Below, piece by piece: positions 17,744-27,562 of a stretch of DNA of 64,000 nt. The notes beneath the pieces are model-generated. The model searched no databases, had not been told where the DNA came from, and saw only the letters and a list, made by a program, of their open reading frames with translations. The number at the start of each line of letters is the position of its first letter. The stretch's first letter is position 1. Source of the DNA: an uncultured Bacilli bacterium (GTDB taxonomy: Bacteria > Bacillota_I > Bacilli_A > RF39 > UBA660); the NCBI GenBank assembly GCA_934130375.1, contig CAKOXW010000001.1:541482-605481 (forward strand), written 5' to 3'. Both the position numbers and the translations under genes were made by a program.

Positions 17744-17872
17744 AATCTTTCCTCCAATATAATTATATCTAAGATTTTAAAATTAATCTACATTTTTTTG
17801 ATTATTTAAAATTTAAATAACTATATAAGCATTTTTATGCAATTATCTATTTGCTTGTTTTAAATCAATTAT

Positions 17873-17899
17873 AAAAATTGGTAAAATTTACCAGTTTTT
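17873..17899 (-). terminator. Hairpin/terminator downstream of the PssE-like gene
   Basis: A 13-bp stem around TGGTAAA (17879-17885) and TTTACCA (17887-17893), flanked by A and T tracts, so it could act in both directions. The same core recurs at 39495-39523. Confidence 0.6.
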
Positions 17900-17942
17900 A
17901 AATAAATACAAAAAAAGATTGAGGTTAATAAATCCATTATAA

Positions 17943-18422
17943 TTATACGTTATCTATATAGTTCTCAAGCAATTGAATCATGCCATGAGTATTACTTGCG
18001 TATTTTCTTGGCTTAAAGCTTTTCGCTTTCTTTAATGCTTCATTTAGTTTATCGAAATCTTTAAGATAAATTATGTATTTTTCTTGATCAAAGTTTTCTA
18101 GTATTTGTAATTGATGATCATTGGTATGTTCTCCAAATTTTTTTAAACGAGCAGCGCCTATTACCTTTTTGTTATTTTTTAACCCTGTTATTATAGAACC
18201 TACACCACCATGTGTAATCAAAATATCACATTTTTCTACCAGTTTTGAAAACTCATCAGTTGGTATAAGATCAAACATTTTCATTTGTTTACTCTCAAAT
18301 TTTGTACAACCTGCTTGAACTACAACTTCATCTTTTATATTACCGTTATCTATTTCTTTTTGAATTGCAAGTAATAATCTTTTAAAAGGTTTATCTTGTG
18401 TACCTAATGTTACTAATATCAT
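17943..18422 (-). CDS. PssE/Alg13-like glycosyltransferase catalytic subunit
   Basis: 159 residues from ATG 18422. This is a GT28 C-terminal-domain protein: it begins MILVTLGTQDKPFKRLL and has the sugar-nucleotide signature CDILITHGGVGSIITGLKNN. In capsule loci PssE pairs with PssD to transfer a sugar (glucuronate or similar) from UDP-sugar to an undecaprenyl-linked acceptor at the inner membrane face. Its start codon shares one base with the stop of pssD (TAATG), so the pair is translationally coupled. The acceptor and sugar cannot be read from the sequence. Confidence 0.85.
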   Translation of the reverse strand: MILVTLGTQDKPFKRLLLAIQKEIDNGNIKDEVVVQAGCTKFESKQMKMFDLIPTDEFSKLVEKCDILITHGGVGSIITGLKNNKKVIGAARLKKFGEHTNDHQLQILENFDQEKYIIYLKDFDKLNEALKKAKSFKPRKYASNTHGMIQLLENYIDNV

Positions 18423-18892
18423 TAATAAATCCACCCTCCATAAACTGCCTTAGGATATAATTTTTTCATTTCTTCCCATTGAACAACAAACAAATTTGCA
18501 ATTGGATAAACCAATTTACCAGACAATGTTTTAGTAGCTCTATTGGCAAATGTTTCTATAAAAATAATTTTAGAGCCAAATATTTTTCCAATATAACAAA
18601 TTGGAACCGCAGTATGAGTACCAGTAGTAATTATCACATTAGGCCTAATTTTGAAAAAATATACAAAAGATAAAATAACATTGTATAAAAATTTAAAAAT
18701 ATAAGTAAATAAATGGTCTTTTGTACCATAAACTAAATAATGAATTCTATCTTTATATTTATCTTTTAAACACATTGTTGATTTATCTTTTTCAGTAATA
18801 ATACTATAATCATAGCGATTAAACATACTACTTAATTGCATCAATTCATTTAAATGACCGCCAGTTGATGAAATAAATAATACTTTTTTCAT
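18422..18892 (-). CDS. PssD/Alg14-like glycosyltransferase membrane subunit
   Basis: 156 residues. It begins MKKVLFISSTGGHLNELMQL, the Alg14/PssD signature, with a membrane-associating hydrophobic segment near 65-85 and the acceptor-side motif TTGTHTAVPICYIGKIFG followed by FIETFANR. It recruits the PssE-type subunit to the membrane to form one active enzyme. It has its own promoter immediately upstream and ends in a one-base overlap with pssE. Confidence 0.87.
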   Translation of the reverse strand: MKKVLFISSTGGHLNELMQLSSMFNRYDYSIITEKDKSTMCLKDKYKDRIHYLVYGTKDHLFTYIFKFLYNVILSFVYFFKIRPNVIITTGTHTAVPICYIGKIFGSKIIFIETFANRATKTLSGKLVYPIANLFVVQWEEMKKLYPKAVYGGWIY

Positions 18893-18909
18893 ATAGCACC
18901 TCTATTTTA

Positions 18910-18938
18910 ATTATAGCATTTAGACTATAAGATGTAAA
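18910..18938 (-). promoter_or_regulatory. Promoter of the pssD-pssE pair
   Basis: TTTACA (18938-18933) and TATAAT (18915-18910) with a 17-base spacer. The bases around the -35 box (TTTACATCTTA) are repeated in the promoter at 38232-38260 at the head of the locus. Confidence 0.7.
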
Positions 18939-18965
18939 TTATTAATTAAACAAGTAAATAAAAAA

Positions 18966-20417
18966 CTAATCAACATATATTATCTTAACATTATCATTTA
19001 AATTGTAATAATTTACAAAAAATTTGTATGTCCAAAAATTTTCATCAACTACATTTACATCAACATGCCAGTTCACATATTTGTCATCAATCTTTTTCAA
19101 ATATAAAACATCACTCTGATTTTTACTGGCTTTTTCTATCTCACTTAATTGAATATTCCAACCCTTTCCAATATTATAATATACATCAATTTCTCTATAT
19201 AAATAATAACCATATATTATAAAAACAATTAAAGATAAAATATATGTTATTAATTTTCCTCTTATCAAATTCATTAAATTAATTGTAAATAATATAGATA
19301 ACCATATCCATAGTAATAAATCTGGTCTACCACTATTATATAATGGGGTCAAAATCATTGAAAAAGATATTGCATAAAATCCTAAAATTAAATAAACAAA
19401 TTTATCGTTCTTTGTAAACCAATAAATTATTTCACAAACAAGTAATAATATTGCAAGCAAGAAATATAACCATCCATTTGCATATACATAACTTAATGAT
19501 GCAGTAATAAACAATAGAATTGAAATAATATATTTTTTTCTTTTAATACACCTTAGCAAAATACTTGCAAAATAGAGAAAAGGAATTAAAAAATGCAAAT
19601 TAAATACAGATTTAGAAACATACGGAATTGTAATCATTAATCGATTAACTAAACTCATAGAATAGAAACTTGTATTATAAGAATTTCTAATAAAATTTCC
19701 AGGTGCCAATAATAATATTGCTCCACCAATAATAATTGGAATTAAAAAAACTATATCCTTTTTTAGGTTAGCATTTGTATAATTAATTAGTAAATGAGAT
19801 ATCATAAAAACAAAAATAAATACAAAAGAATTTTCATGTAAATTTGCAATTAAAAAACATAATATACAATTTACTATCTTAATTTTTTTTGATTCTTGCA
19901 TACCATAATTTAAATACAAATAAGAAAATATTAAAATTAACAAATTAGGAAACAAATAATTTACACTTCCTGCCACCCAATAAATCAATTCCTTATATCT
20001 AGTCATTGATAAAAATAATGTAATTAAAATCAAAAAAATTAAAGATGAATTTTTGTTTTCTTTTCTTTGAATTTCCATTAAAACGATTTTCATACCAATG
20101 AATAATTGTAACACTATTATTAATGGATTTAATATAGACCATAAATTTTTTCCAAACATTAATAAAAATTGCACAATACAATGAATCAAAAATCTACCAG
20201 TCCAACTAATATAATATCTTAAATTATCATAAATAATTTGATATAGATTAGTAACTCTAATATCCAACCTCTTAAAAAAAGAATAAGGTAAATCATCATT
20301 ACCTAAAAAAGTATTAAACGAACAATATACTAATACTATATATGTTAATAACATTAATAATATTAATAATTTATCTTTCTTAACTTTTTCAATAAAAACA
20401 CTTAATTTATTTTTCAT
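18966..20417 (-). CDS. Polytopic membrane protein of the polysaccharide locus
   Basis: 483 residues with about 10-12 hydrophobic segments spread through the chain and a short polar C-terminus. Near the N-terminus it reads FNTFLGNDDLPYSFFKR after the first helix, a polar loop like that of DUF6056 and GT-C-type membrane glycosyltransferases, where acidic residues in the first loop are catalytic. It could be a lipid-linked-sugar-dependent glucosyltransferase or a second polymerase-like protein. It starts at ATG 20417 after AAAAGGAATT. Family assignment is tentative. Confidence 0.5.
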   Translation of the reverse strand: MKNKLSVFIEKVKKDKLLILLMLLTYIVLVYCSFNTFLGNDDLPYSFFKRLDIRVTNLYQIIYDNLRYYISWTGRFLIHCIVQFLLMFGKNLWSILNPLIIVLQLFIGMKIVLMEIQRKENKNSSLIFLILITLFLSMTRYKELIYWVAGSVNYLFPNLLILIFSYLYLNYGMQESKKIKIVNCILCFLIANLHENSFVFIFVFMISHLLINYTNANLKKDIVFLIPIIIGGAILLLAPGNFIRNSYNTSFYSMSLVNRLMITIPYVSKSVFNLHFLIPFLYFASILLRCIKRKKYIISILLFITASLSYVYANGWLYFLLAILLLVCEIIYWFTKNDKFVYLILGFYAISFSMILTPLYNSGRPDLLLWIWLSILFTINLMNLIRGKLITYILSLIVFIIYGYYLYREIDVYYNIGKGWNIQLSEIEKASKNQSDVLYLKKIDDKYVNWHVDVNVVDENFWTYKFFVNYYNLNDNVKIIYVD

Positions 20418-20462
20418 AATATTATAATTCCTTTTAAAAATATATATTAATTCTTTAAAATT

Positions 20463-21350
20463 CTAGAACTTCACATTAAATTTTCTCTCTAATGTAATAA
20501 AAACTTTTCTTAGTAACCCATTACCATATCTATTATTATGTTCTTTTGTTTCAAAAATATTTTTAAATTGATTAATATCATTTTTTACTCCTATACGAGG
20601 AATTTGATAATTATTAACATCAGTCGTAGCCTTTTCACTTTCGCCTCTAAATGCTAACTTGTATCCATTATTTTTTAATATTTTTATAAATGCATCAGTA
20701 TCAGTATTAAAAGGATAAGAAATGTACTCTGCATGCAAGATTTCTTTCATTTTTTTAGCATCTTCATCAAGCTCTTTATCTGATAACTTATAAATCATTT
20801 TTTTACCGTCTACCTCTTTATGCATACCATAACTATGTGAATAATATTCAAGAGATCCTTTATCAGAGTTAACAATATCTAATCCAATAGTTCCATACTT
20901 ATTTGGATTATAATCATTAGTTGTTTCATTAATCGTAGAGCCTATTAAAAATGCAGATGCGACAAAATTGTATTTTTTTAATATTGGCTCTCCTAAATAA
21001 TATATTCCATAAAATCCATCATCAAATGTAATCAATACTGATTTTTCAGGTATTGAACAATTTCCTATTTTCCAGCAATAAAATTCTTGCATAGAAAGAG
21101 TTTTATAATTATTGTCATATAAATATTTCATTTGCTCATTAAACATCGTAACACTTACGGTATCAGGTTGATTATTAAATTTTTCATCTAATACTATGTT
21201 GTGATACATCAGTACAGGTATTTGAAATTTCTCAGTATTATTTTTTGGCCATAATTTAAAAAGCAAAAAAACTAACAGCAAAAAAACTAAAATTATACTC
21301 AATATAACAATCCTTTTTTTACCAAATAAACATGTTTTATCTTTTTTCAT
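20463..21350 (-). CDS. Membrane-anchored polysaccharide deacetylase (NodB domain)
   Basis: The start is ATG 21350 after GGGAGATAAT. About 295 residues. One N-terminal membrane helix (about 12-35) is followed by an extracytoplasmic NodB/CE4-type domain: VLMYHNIVLDE, then SVLITFDDGFYG with the metal/catalytic Asp pair, then SHSYGMH, and AEYISYPFNTDTD near the C-terminus. Such enzymes remove N-acetyl groups from surface polysaccharide or peptidoglycan sugars. Context favours modification of the polymer made by this locus. Confidence 0.82.
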   Translation of the reverse strand: MKKDKTCLFGKKRIVILSIILVFLLLVFLLFKLWPKNNTEKFQIPVLMYHNIVLDEKFNNQPDTVSVTMFNEQMKYLYDNNYKTLSMQEFYCWKIGNCSIPEKSVLITFDDGFYGIYYLGEPILKKYNFVASAFLIGSTINETTNDYNPNKYGTIGLDIVNSDKGSLEYYSHSYGMHKEVDGKKMIYKLSDKELDEDAKKMKEILHAEYISYPFNTDTDAFIKILKNNGYKLAFRGESEKATTDVNNYQIPRIGVKNDINQFKNIFETKEHNNRYGNGLLRKVFITLERKFNVKF

Positions 21351-21504
21351 ATTATCTCCCATTTTCTTAAATAATAGTATGTTTTTTTACCCTTACTATC
21401 ATTTTCTTTTTATTTTCAATGTATTTCTCTTTTTAACTCATTTTTAAATAAAATATCAAATCTCATATTTAATATTTTATCTCATAATCACAACTGAGTG
21501 ATTC

Positions 21505-22947
21505 CTATTTATGGTGGTTCTCTTCTTTTTTGAAATTATATGTAATAAACAAAATAATTACAAATAATGGAAAAATTTGAGCATCATAAATCGCATTTTC
21601 AGATATAATATTTACAACTATAAATCCAATTGAAATGGCAAATGTACATAAATAAATGATATAGTTATTACTATCTTTAAATTTTAATGTTTTAAATAAT
21701 TTAATAAATAAGGATATCGGAATAATGAATAAAAACATAAAGAAAAATATTACTGATATAATTCCGCATTCTGCATACAACAATATAATTGCAGAATGTG
21801 GATGCGTTTTTGAACCATTATATGAAGAATATAACGTACTAAAATCATCGCTATCCATATAGTTCATATATGCACCAAATCCCACTCCGGTAAAAGGATG
21901 ATCCTTACCAATTCTCTTTGCAATATCACCAAATTGTTCTCGATGTATTAAAGAAAGATCTCCACCATATTTATTATCATTTCTATTATCATTTTTATTA
22001 TCATTTGAATTGTTTTCTATGTTGGAACTATTATTTTCATGTTTTGCATCAAAATTACTTGAATTGTTATTATTATCATTATTTTTTTTATCTTTTATTA
22101 AATCAACTTTAAAAATCATTTGGAATCCATTATTAATGGATGTATATGCCATGTATTTTGCGCCAGGAATAATAAAAGTTAACGCAAGCATAGATAATAA
22201 CATAGCACATATTTTTATAATATTTCTTTTGTTAATTAAAAACAAAATCAAAATAAATGTTAGACTCCAAAAAATTAAAAATGCCGATCTAGTAAATGTT
22301 AATAGTAAAGAAATATATATTATTATCAAGATAACAAAAAAACATGTAGAAATTTCTTTTTCTTTAGATTTTATATATTTTAATATATATATAGGAGAAA
22401 TTAAATTAAGAAATATTCCATAATAAATAGTATTAAAAAATGTGATTGAAACCCTACCTTTTGCACCAGGATATTTTTCAATCCCTTCTTTAAATAATTC
22501 AATGCCAAATATATATTGAAGATAACTTAGGATAACAAGCAAAATAGTACCTATAGTTAAAACTGTAAACAATAGTTTCTTGTCATTATCATTTGGTTTT
22601 ACTGTTAAACAAATAATAATTAATAAAGGAATTATTATAAATTTTAACAATGTATAACAACTAATTACTAATGATTTACTAACTAATAACGATGGAATAG
22701 TAGAAATTGCAAATAAACAATAAACAATTAATAATACTCTATTTTTAACAATGGTATTTATAAATAATTTCTTTTTTATTTTAAAAAACATTACTAATAT
22801 AAATGTAAATGATAGAAAGAGCCTTATAGGAATCACATTAAATATAGTACTAATATTTTTTGGAATAAAAACAATTAATAAAAAGTATGCACAAATAATA
22901 ATACATTCACTACTGCAATTTTTTAAATCTTTAATTGACTTAATCAT
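21505..22947 (-). CDS. O-antigen/capsule polymerase-like membrane protein (Wzy type)
   Basis: About 480 residues with many membrane helices and one long extracytoplasmic loop around residues 285-380. The loop holds an Asn/Asp-rich stretch and then GVGFGAYMNYMDSD and KTHPHSAIILLYAECG, the Wzy/O-antigen-ligase pattern with HPHS. It polymerises or ligates lipid-linked repeat units on the outer membrane face. The start is taken at ATG 22947, which overlaps the stop of the glycosyltransferase gene by 8 bases. The repetitive Asn/Asp codons at about 21970-22090 give low-complexity DNA but no frame disruption. Confidence 0.8.
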   Translation of the reverse strand: MIKSIKDLKNCSSECIIICAYFLLIVFIPKNISTIFNVIPIRLFLSFTFILVMFFKIKKKLFINTIVKNRVLLIVYCLFAISTIPSLLVSKSLVISCYTLLKFIIIPLLIIICLTVKPNDNDKKLLFTVLTIGTILLVILSYLQYIFGIELFKEGIEKYPGAKGRVSITFFNTIYYGIFLNLISPIYILKYIKSKEKEISTCFFVILIIIYISLLLTFTRSAFLIFWSLTFILILFLINKRNIIKICAMLLSMLALTFIIPGAKYMAYTSINNGFQMIFKVDLIKDKKNNDNNNNSSNFDAKHENNSSNIENNSNDNKNDNRNDNKYGGDLSLIHREQFGDIAKRIGKDHPFTGVGFGAYMNYMDSDDFSTLYSSYNGSKTHPHSAIILLYAECGIISVIFFFMFLFIIPISLFIKLFKTLKFKDSNNYIIYLCTFAISIGFIVVNIISENAIYDAQIFPLFVIILFITYNFKKEENHHK

Positions 22948-23908
22948 ATCTTTTACACCACCATACAACTATCTTCTTTATCATATTTGTTTCAAATAAT
23001 AACAAATACAAATTTTTAAATGATATTTTGTTTATATATTTATTTTTTTTATAATCAGGAAATTTCATATTAACTTTTTTGATTGATTGTTCAATACCTT
23101 TCAACAACATTTCCTCATTATGTGACTTTATTAAACCCTTTATCATTGTAGCATATAAATATTTAACATAGCAATACTCTAATTCATTTTTGTATTCATT
23201 ATAAATATTATTTTTTTTATAAGTCTTAACAATATTATCCCATATCTTTATATAGTCAAATAATTTTTCATTAAAAACACTAGTTATTGCACCCTCTCTT
23301 TGAACATATTGATATAATGGCTCTTTTACAACACCAATTAAATTAATTTTGGGCAAAATTCTATACAAAAAATCGACATCCTCATACCATATTCCCTTAG
23401 TAAACTCAAATTTTTCAATAATTTTTTTCTTATAAATTTTGTTCCAAGCAGTTGGATAAATATTAACCATTTTTTCCTTGATCTGTTTTTTATTATATAA
23501 ATCTTTATTAAGTTTTGAAGAACAAAAAACAATTTTATCATCAAAAACATAATTTAAATCACAAACAACCATATCAAATTCTTTTTCTTTTGCTTTTTCA
23601 TACAACATTCTAAACATATCAAAATCAACATAATCATCACTATCAACAAAGCCTATATATTCACCTTTTGCAAATTTTAAACCATAATTTCTTGCATCAG
23701 ATAAACCACCATTTGGTTTTATATAAGATTTTACTCTAGAATCCATCTGAACAAATTTATCAATTATTAATTGAGAATTATCCTTTGTTCCATCATTTAC
23801 AACAATTATTTCTATGTTATCCAATGTTTGATTAATCAAACTATTTAAACAACGTTCAAGATATTTTTCAACGTTATATACTGGAACAATAATACTTACC
23901 TTTATCAT
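22940..23908 (-). CDS. GT2 family glycosyltransferase (second of a pair)
   Basis: 322 residues, GT-A fold. It begins MIKVSIIVPVYNVEKYLERC, with IEIIVVNDGTKDNS as the nucleotide-binding part, GLSDARNYGLKFAKG, the metal-binding region FVDSDDYVD, and IWYEDVDFLYR as the catalytic ED. It transfers a sugar from a nucleotide sugar to the growing lipid-linked repeat unit in the cytoplasm. It is closely similar to the upstream gene at 23918-24877, a likely tandem duplication with divergence in the acceptor half. Confidence 0.88.
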   Translation of the reverse strand: MIKVSIIVPVYNVEKYLERCLNSLINQTLDNIEIIVVNDGTKDNSQLIIDKFVQMDSRVKSYIKPNGGLSDARNYGLKFAKGEYIGFVDSDDYVDFDMFRMLYEKAKEKEFDMVVCDLNYVFDDKIVFCSSKLNKDLYNKKQIKEKMVNIYPTAWNKIYKKKIIEKFEFTKGIWYEDVDFLYRILPKINLIGVVKEPLYQYVQREGAITSVFNEKLFDYIKIWDNIVKTYKKNNIYNEYKNELEYCYVKYLYATMIKGLIKSHNEEMLLKGIEQSIKKVNMKFPDYKKNKYINKISFKNLYLLLFETNMIKKIVVWWCKRYD

Positions 23909-23917
23909 TATGACACC

Positions 23918-24877
23918 CTACTTTTTTTCAAATTTTTTTATTTTTTTCAATAATAAATAATATTTCTTATATGCAAGACTACAAATTATTTTTAATTTTA
24001 GAGAAGATTTTTTATAATATATGTTTTTCTTCCATTTTGGAAATTTATTTTTCATTTCCGTATTTATTAAATTTAAATAATTTTTTGATTCTTTGAGATC
24101 AAAATCAAGAAAACGTAATGTTGCAGTTCTTAAAAGATGTGTTATGTATAAAAACTCAACTTCAGAAGGATAAATATCATACAACATTTCATAACTATTA
24201 TTTAAAACTTTAAAAATATCTAAAAACTTTTCATTGAATGTTAGTTGTTTCATTATCGAATTATTTCTTTGTAAATAGTAATAATACCCTTTATTTATAA
24301 ATCCAACATTTTGCGTATTTTTTACTAATGATGGTATTAAATTTAAATCTTCATATAAAATTCCTTCTTCAAAATGATTAGAAATAAATAATTCCTTTTT
24401 AAATATTCTAATGCAAGCCATAGGTGGAGATATTATGTAATTTTTTACTACATCGCCACTATAGCCTAAGTTAGAAACACGATAAGACATACCATTTTCA
24501 TAAACATTTATGGTATCACAAACGACAATATCTAATTTGTTGCTTGTAGCATATGAATACATGCCCATAAACATTTCCTCATCGACATAATCATCGCCAT
24601 CAACAAATCCTATATACTCGCCTTTGGCAAACTTTAACCCATAATTCCTTGCAGATGATAAGCCTCCATTTTTTTTAATATATGATTTTATTCTATAGTC
24701 TTTTTTCTTATACTCATCAATTATTTTTTGACTATTGTCTTTTGTACCATCATTTACAACAATAATTTCTATTTCCTTCAATTTTTGCGAAATTAAAGAT
24801 TCTAAACATTTACCTATATACTGTTCCACATTATACACTGGAACAATTATACTAACTAAGATTTTATTATTTTTCAC
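23918..24877 (-). CDS. GT2 family glycosyltransferase (first of a pair)
   Basis: 319 residues, probable GTG start at 24877 after a GGAAGTG site. Same layout as its neighbour: SIIVPVYNVEQYIGKC, IVVNDGTKDNSQ, GLSSARNYGLKFAKG, FVDGDDYVDE in place of FVDSDD, and GILYEDLNLIPS. The C-terminal third, which sets acceptor choice, differs from the neighbour, so the two probably add different sugars. Confidence 0.86.
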   Translation of the reverse strand: MKNNKILVSIIVPVYNVEQYIGKCLESLISQKLKEIEIIVVNDGTKDNSQKIIDEYKKKDYRIKSYIKKNGGLSSARNYGLKFAKGEYIGFVDGDDYVDEEMFMGMYSYATSNKLDIVVCDTINVYENGMSYRVSNLGYSGDVVKNYIISPPMACIRIFKKELFISNHFEEGILYEDLNLIPSLVKNTQNVGFINKGYYYYLQRNNSIMKQLTFNEKFLDIFKVLNNSYEMLYDIYPSEVEFLYITHLLRTATLRFLDFDLKESKNYLNLINTEMKNKFPKWKKNIYYKKSSLKLKIICSLAYKKYYLLLKKIKKFEKK

Positions 24878-24909
24878 TTAAAATCACTTCCATTCTCTCC
24901 AAAATAGTA

Positions 24910-26058
24910 TTAATTATCTTTTGTTTGATACTTTTCATTTGCATCAATCATATTAAACAGTTCTATCCAATCATTTACTATTTGACTCGGTAAAAAATTT
25001 TTAGAAAATTCTTTGCATTCAAATGACATTTTTCCTAATTTTTGGGGATTTTTCATCAAATAAATTAATTTATTCATGTACTCTTTCTTATTATCATCTT
25101 CTATTATATATCCATTTATTCCATCGTTTATTTCTTCAAAAACACTTTCACCAAAATCAAATGTTATTGTTGGTATACCACACATACTTGCTTCCAAAAT
25201 GCTTAACGAAAAACCTTCAAATACTGATGTATTCAAATTAATTGAACAATTTAATAAAACTTTTTGAGGATTATTCGTAGAACCCATATATTTGATATTT
25301 TTTTCTTCATTTAAAATCTTTAAACTTTTGGAATTAAAATCACCAAATCCATATATTTCAAAAGACCAATCGGGGTTATTTGCCAATACTTCTTTAACAA
25401 TTTCCAACATTAAACTAATTCTTTTTTGTTTTTCATCAATTCGAGTTATACATACCAATTTTTTGTTGCTTTTTACATTAGCAATTTTATTAGTACTAAA
25501 TCTAATCGGATTATATATATAATGATTATTTTTGAAGCCAAGTTTATCCGCTTCTTCTTTTGTTGTTTTTGAAAGCCATAGCATACAAAAAATTTTTTTG
25601 CTATACTCCATTAGTTTATTATAATTTGATTTATTACTTTTTACATCTTTCATAGAAGAATGCTGTTCATTTATAGTTCTTGAGTAAAACTTTTTAGGAA
25701 CTGCATCCAAAGCCTGATAGTGAGATGTAATTATATAATCGGGCTTGTACCTATGTATAAATTTTTTGGTCTTACTAAAATCCAAAAATAATTTCATATG
25801 TTCTTTCAAATATTTTATTAAAGATTTAATCGAAGTGACATCTTTTCGTTTTGAAATTTCCCATAAATCTTTTTTATTAATTGTATGCAATATTAATTTA
25901 GGATCGTGTTCTAATACAATATCACCTGGATTATCTCTAATTGATAATATCACAACTTCGTAACCCTTTTTAATCAATTCTTCCGCAATTGTTTTGTTAA
26001 CAAACCATACTCCTGCTTTTGACTTACCTTTTATTTGTAAAAATAAAACTTTTTTCAT
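24910..26058 (-). CDS. GT4 family (GT-B fold) glycosyltransferase
   Basis: 382 residues. The N-terminal half is Rossmann-like (MKKVLFLQIKGKSKAGVWFV), with the donor-binding half containing VCITRIDEKQKRISLMLEI, the YGFGDFNSK loop, KYMGSTNNPQKVLLNCSI and the retaining signature SVFEGFSLSILEASMCGIPT. It is a cytoplasmic repeat-unit transferase. It starts 7 bases downstream of the flippase stop with an AAAGG ribosome site. Confidence 0.88.
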   Translation of the reverse strand: MKKVLFLQIKGKSKAGVWFVNKTIAEELIKKGYEVVILSIRDNPGDIVLEHDPKLILHTINKKDLWEISKRKDVTSIKSLIKYLKEHMKLFLDFSKTKKFIHRYKPDYIITSHYQALDAVPKKFYSRTINEQHSSMKDVKSNKSNYNKLMEYSKKIFCMLWLSKTTKEEADKLGFKNNHYIYNPIRFSTNKIANVKSNKKLVCITRIDEKQKRISLMLEIVKEVLANNPDWSFEIYGFGDFNSKSLKILNEEKNIKYMGSTNNPQKVLLNCSINLNTSVFEGFSLSILEASMCGIPTITFDFGESVFEEINDGINGYIIEDDNKKEYMNKLIYLMKNPQKLGKMSFECKEFSKNFLPSQIVNDWIELFNMIDANEKYQTKDN

Positions 26059-26065
26059 AATATAA

Positions 26066-27562
26066 CTAACCTTTCTTTATGAGATAATTAAACCTATTAA
26101 CAAAATTGTTTTCTCTTAATATTTTAAATATAAAATATATAGAAAGAGTATTTAAAGAAAAATATGTGAAAAAGAATAGAAACCAAGTAAAAATATTAGA
26201 GATGTTTACCATGTTAATTACTAAATATGAAAAAAACAAATCAAATATCAGTATTACAACAAATCGAAGATTTTTCAAATAAAAGTTCAATGAACTTTCT
26301 TTAAAAACATACTTGTGTATTATTAAATTTTTCATAATATATTCTGCAATAAAGACAGATATGAATGTTGCAAAAACAACTCCACAAATACCGAACTTCC
26401 ATACTAATGCAAATGATAAAATCAAATTGATAACAGTGTCAGCAATTGCACATTTTTTTGTTTCTTTAAATAATCCAGCCGCAGTTACATATGTGGTAAT
26501 AGGAATTTTTATTATAAAACCGAATAAATATAATGAAAAAGCGGCGCCAATAAATATATTTGTTTGAATTGATCCTTCATACCATAAATCAATAAACAAA
26601 TTAATAGCAAAAAATAAAGGTACACAAATACTTATTGCAATAAAATACATTAAAGAATTTAATTCGTTAAAAATATCCTTTGAATGTTTCGTATCTGTAA
26701 CTAAAGAATTACCAATTATTGCCAACATAGAACCACTTATTTTATCTAATATTTGTCTTAACATATTAATAATGTAATTATATGTTGAATAAATTGCGAC
26801 ACTCGCCAATCCCAATAATTTTGAAATTATAAGTACATCAATATTATAACTTACCAACCCATTTATCTTATGAACAAGCAAATGTTTAATTTGTTTTGAG
26901 AAACTAACATCGATGTCTTTCGATTTTACATTATATTGTGGATAATTCCTTTTGAATAAGATGAGTAAGATAATATTTGAGAGTAATTTAATGACACTAT
27001 GCATAACTAATATACTAATAAAAGGGCATCCTATTAACAACAAGACTATTTCTAATATGCTTTGGACAATTTGACCAATTTGTGTGCACAAACTAACAAC
27101 ATATTTCTTTTCTTTGACTTCAAACAATACTGAAAATGGTACAAAAAAATAGCCAATAACATTACTAAGTGAAAAAAGAATAAAACACAACACAATATAT
27201 AAATAATTGAAGGAATAATCCTTTATAAGAAATGGTACAAAAAAAGCTACAGTAGCTGCAATGCCAAAAATAATAATTCCCAACAAGGAAAAAATTTTAT
27301 ATCCACCCGCAAGAATTTGATTAATTTTCTTATCATTCTTTAAAGAATTAGGTCTATAAAGTGCATACAAAAGCGCACTTCCCAGTCCTCCGTCAACAAC
27401 TGCAACATATATCATTATTTGACTAAATAACTGATATAAACCTAATGTCTCATTTCCCAATATTTGTATAAATATCTTTAGTTTGTATATACCAAGTATA
27501 GATACAATGAACATTGGAATAACTTCACATATTAAATTTAAAAAGGTTTTTTTAGTTTTCAT
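26066..27562 (-). CDS. Wzx/TacF-type polysaccharide flippase
   Basis: 498 residues with 12-14 hydrophobic segments, MOP/MATE-type exporter. The first helices read IVSILGIYKLKIFIQILGNE and LFSQIMIYVAVVDGGLGSAL, typical of Wzx proteins. It moves the lipid-linked unit to the outer face. Its start codon lies inside the last codons of licD (the ATGAAAACTAA overlap). A decayed copy of the same licD-wzx junction occurs at 30975-31234. Linkage to LicD recalls TacF, the flippase for phosphocholine-bearing units; that specificity is inferred. Confidence 0.87.
   Translation of the reverse strand: MKTKKTFLNLICEVIPMFIVSILGIYKLKIFIQILGNETLGLYQLFSQIMIYVAVVDGGLGSALLYALYRPNSLKNDKKINQILAGGYKIFSLLGIIIFGIAATVAFFVPFLIKDYSFNYLYIVLCFILFSLSNVIGYFFVPFSVLFEVKEKKYVVSLCTQIGQIVQSILEIVLLLIGCPFISILVMHSVIKLLSNIILLILFKRNYPQYNVKSKDIDVSFSKQIKHLLVHKINGLVSYNIDVLIISKLLGLASVAIYSTYNYIINMLRQILDKISGSMLAIIGNSLVTDTKHSKDIFNELNSLMYFIAISICVPLFFAINLFIDLWYEGSIQTNIFIGAAFSLYLFGFIIKIPITTYVTAAGLFKETKKCAIADTVINLILSFALVWKFGICGVVFATFISVFIAEYIMKNLIIHKYVFKESSLNFYLKNLRFVVILIFDLFFSYLVINMVNISNIFTWFLFFFTYFSLNTLSIYFIFKILRENNFVNRFNYLIKKG

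Noticed and set aside
21960..22095. Short AT-rich tandem repeats resembling a CRISPR or VNTR
   Set aside because: They are Asn/Asp/Lys codon runs within the extracytoplasmic loop of the polymerase gene; units are irregular and there are no spacers.
22010..22423. 137-codon plus-strand open frame opposite the polymerase gene
   Set aside because: Hydrophobic only because it mirrors membrane helices of the real gene; no start signal.
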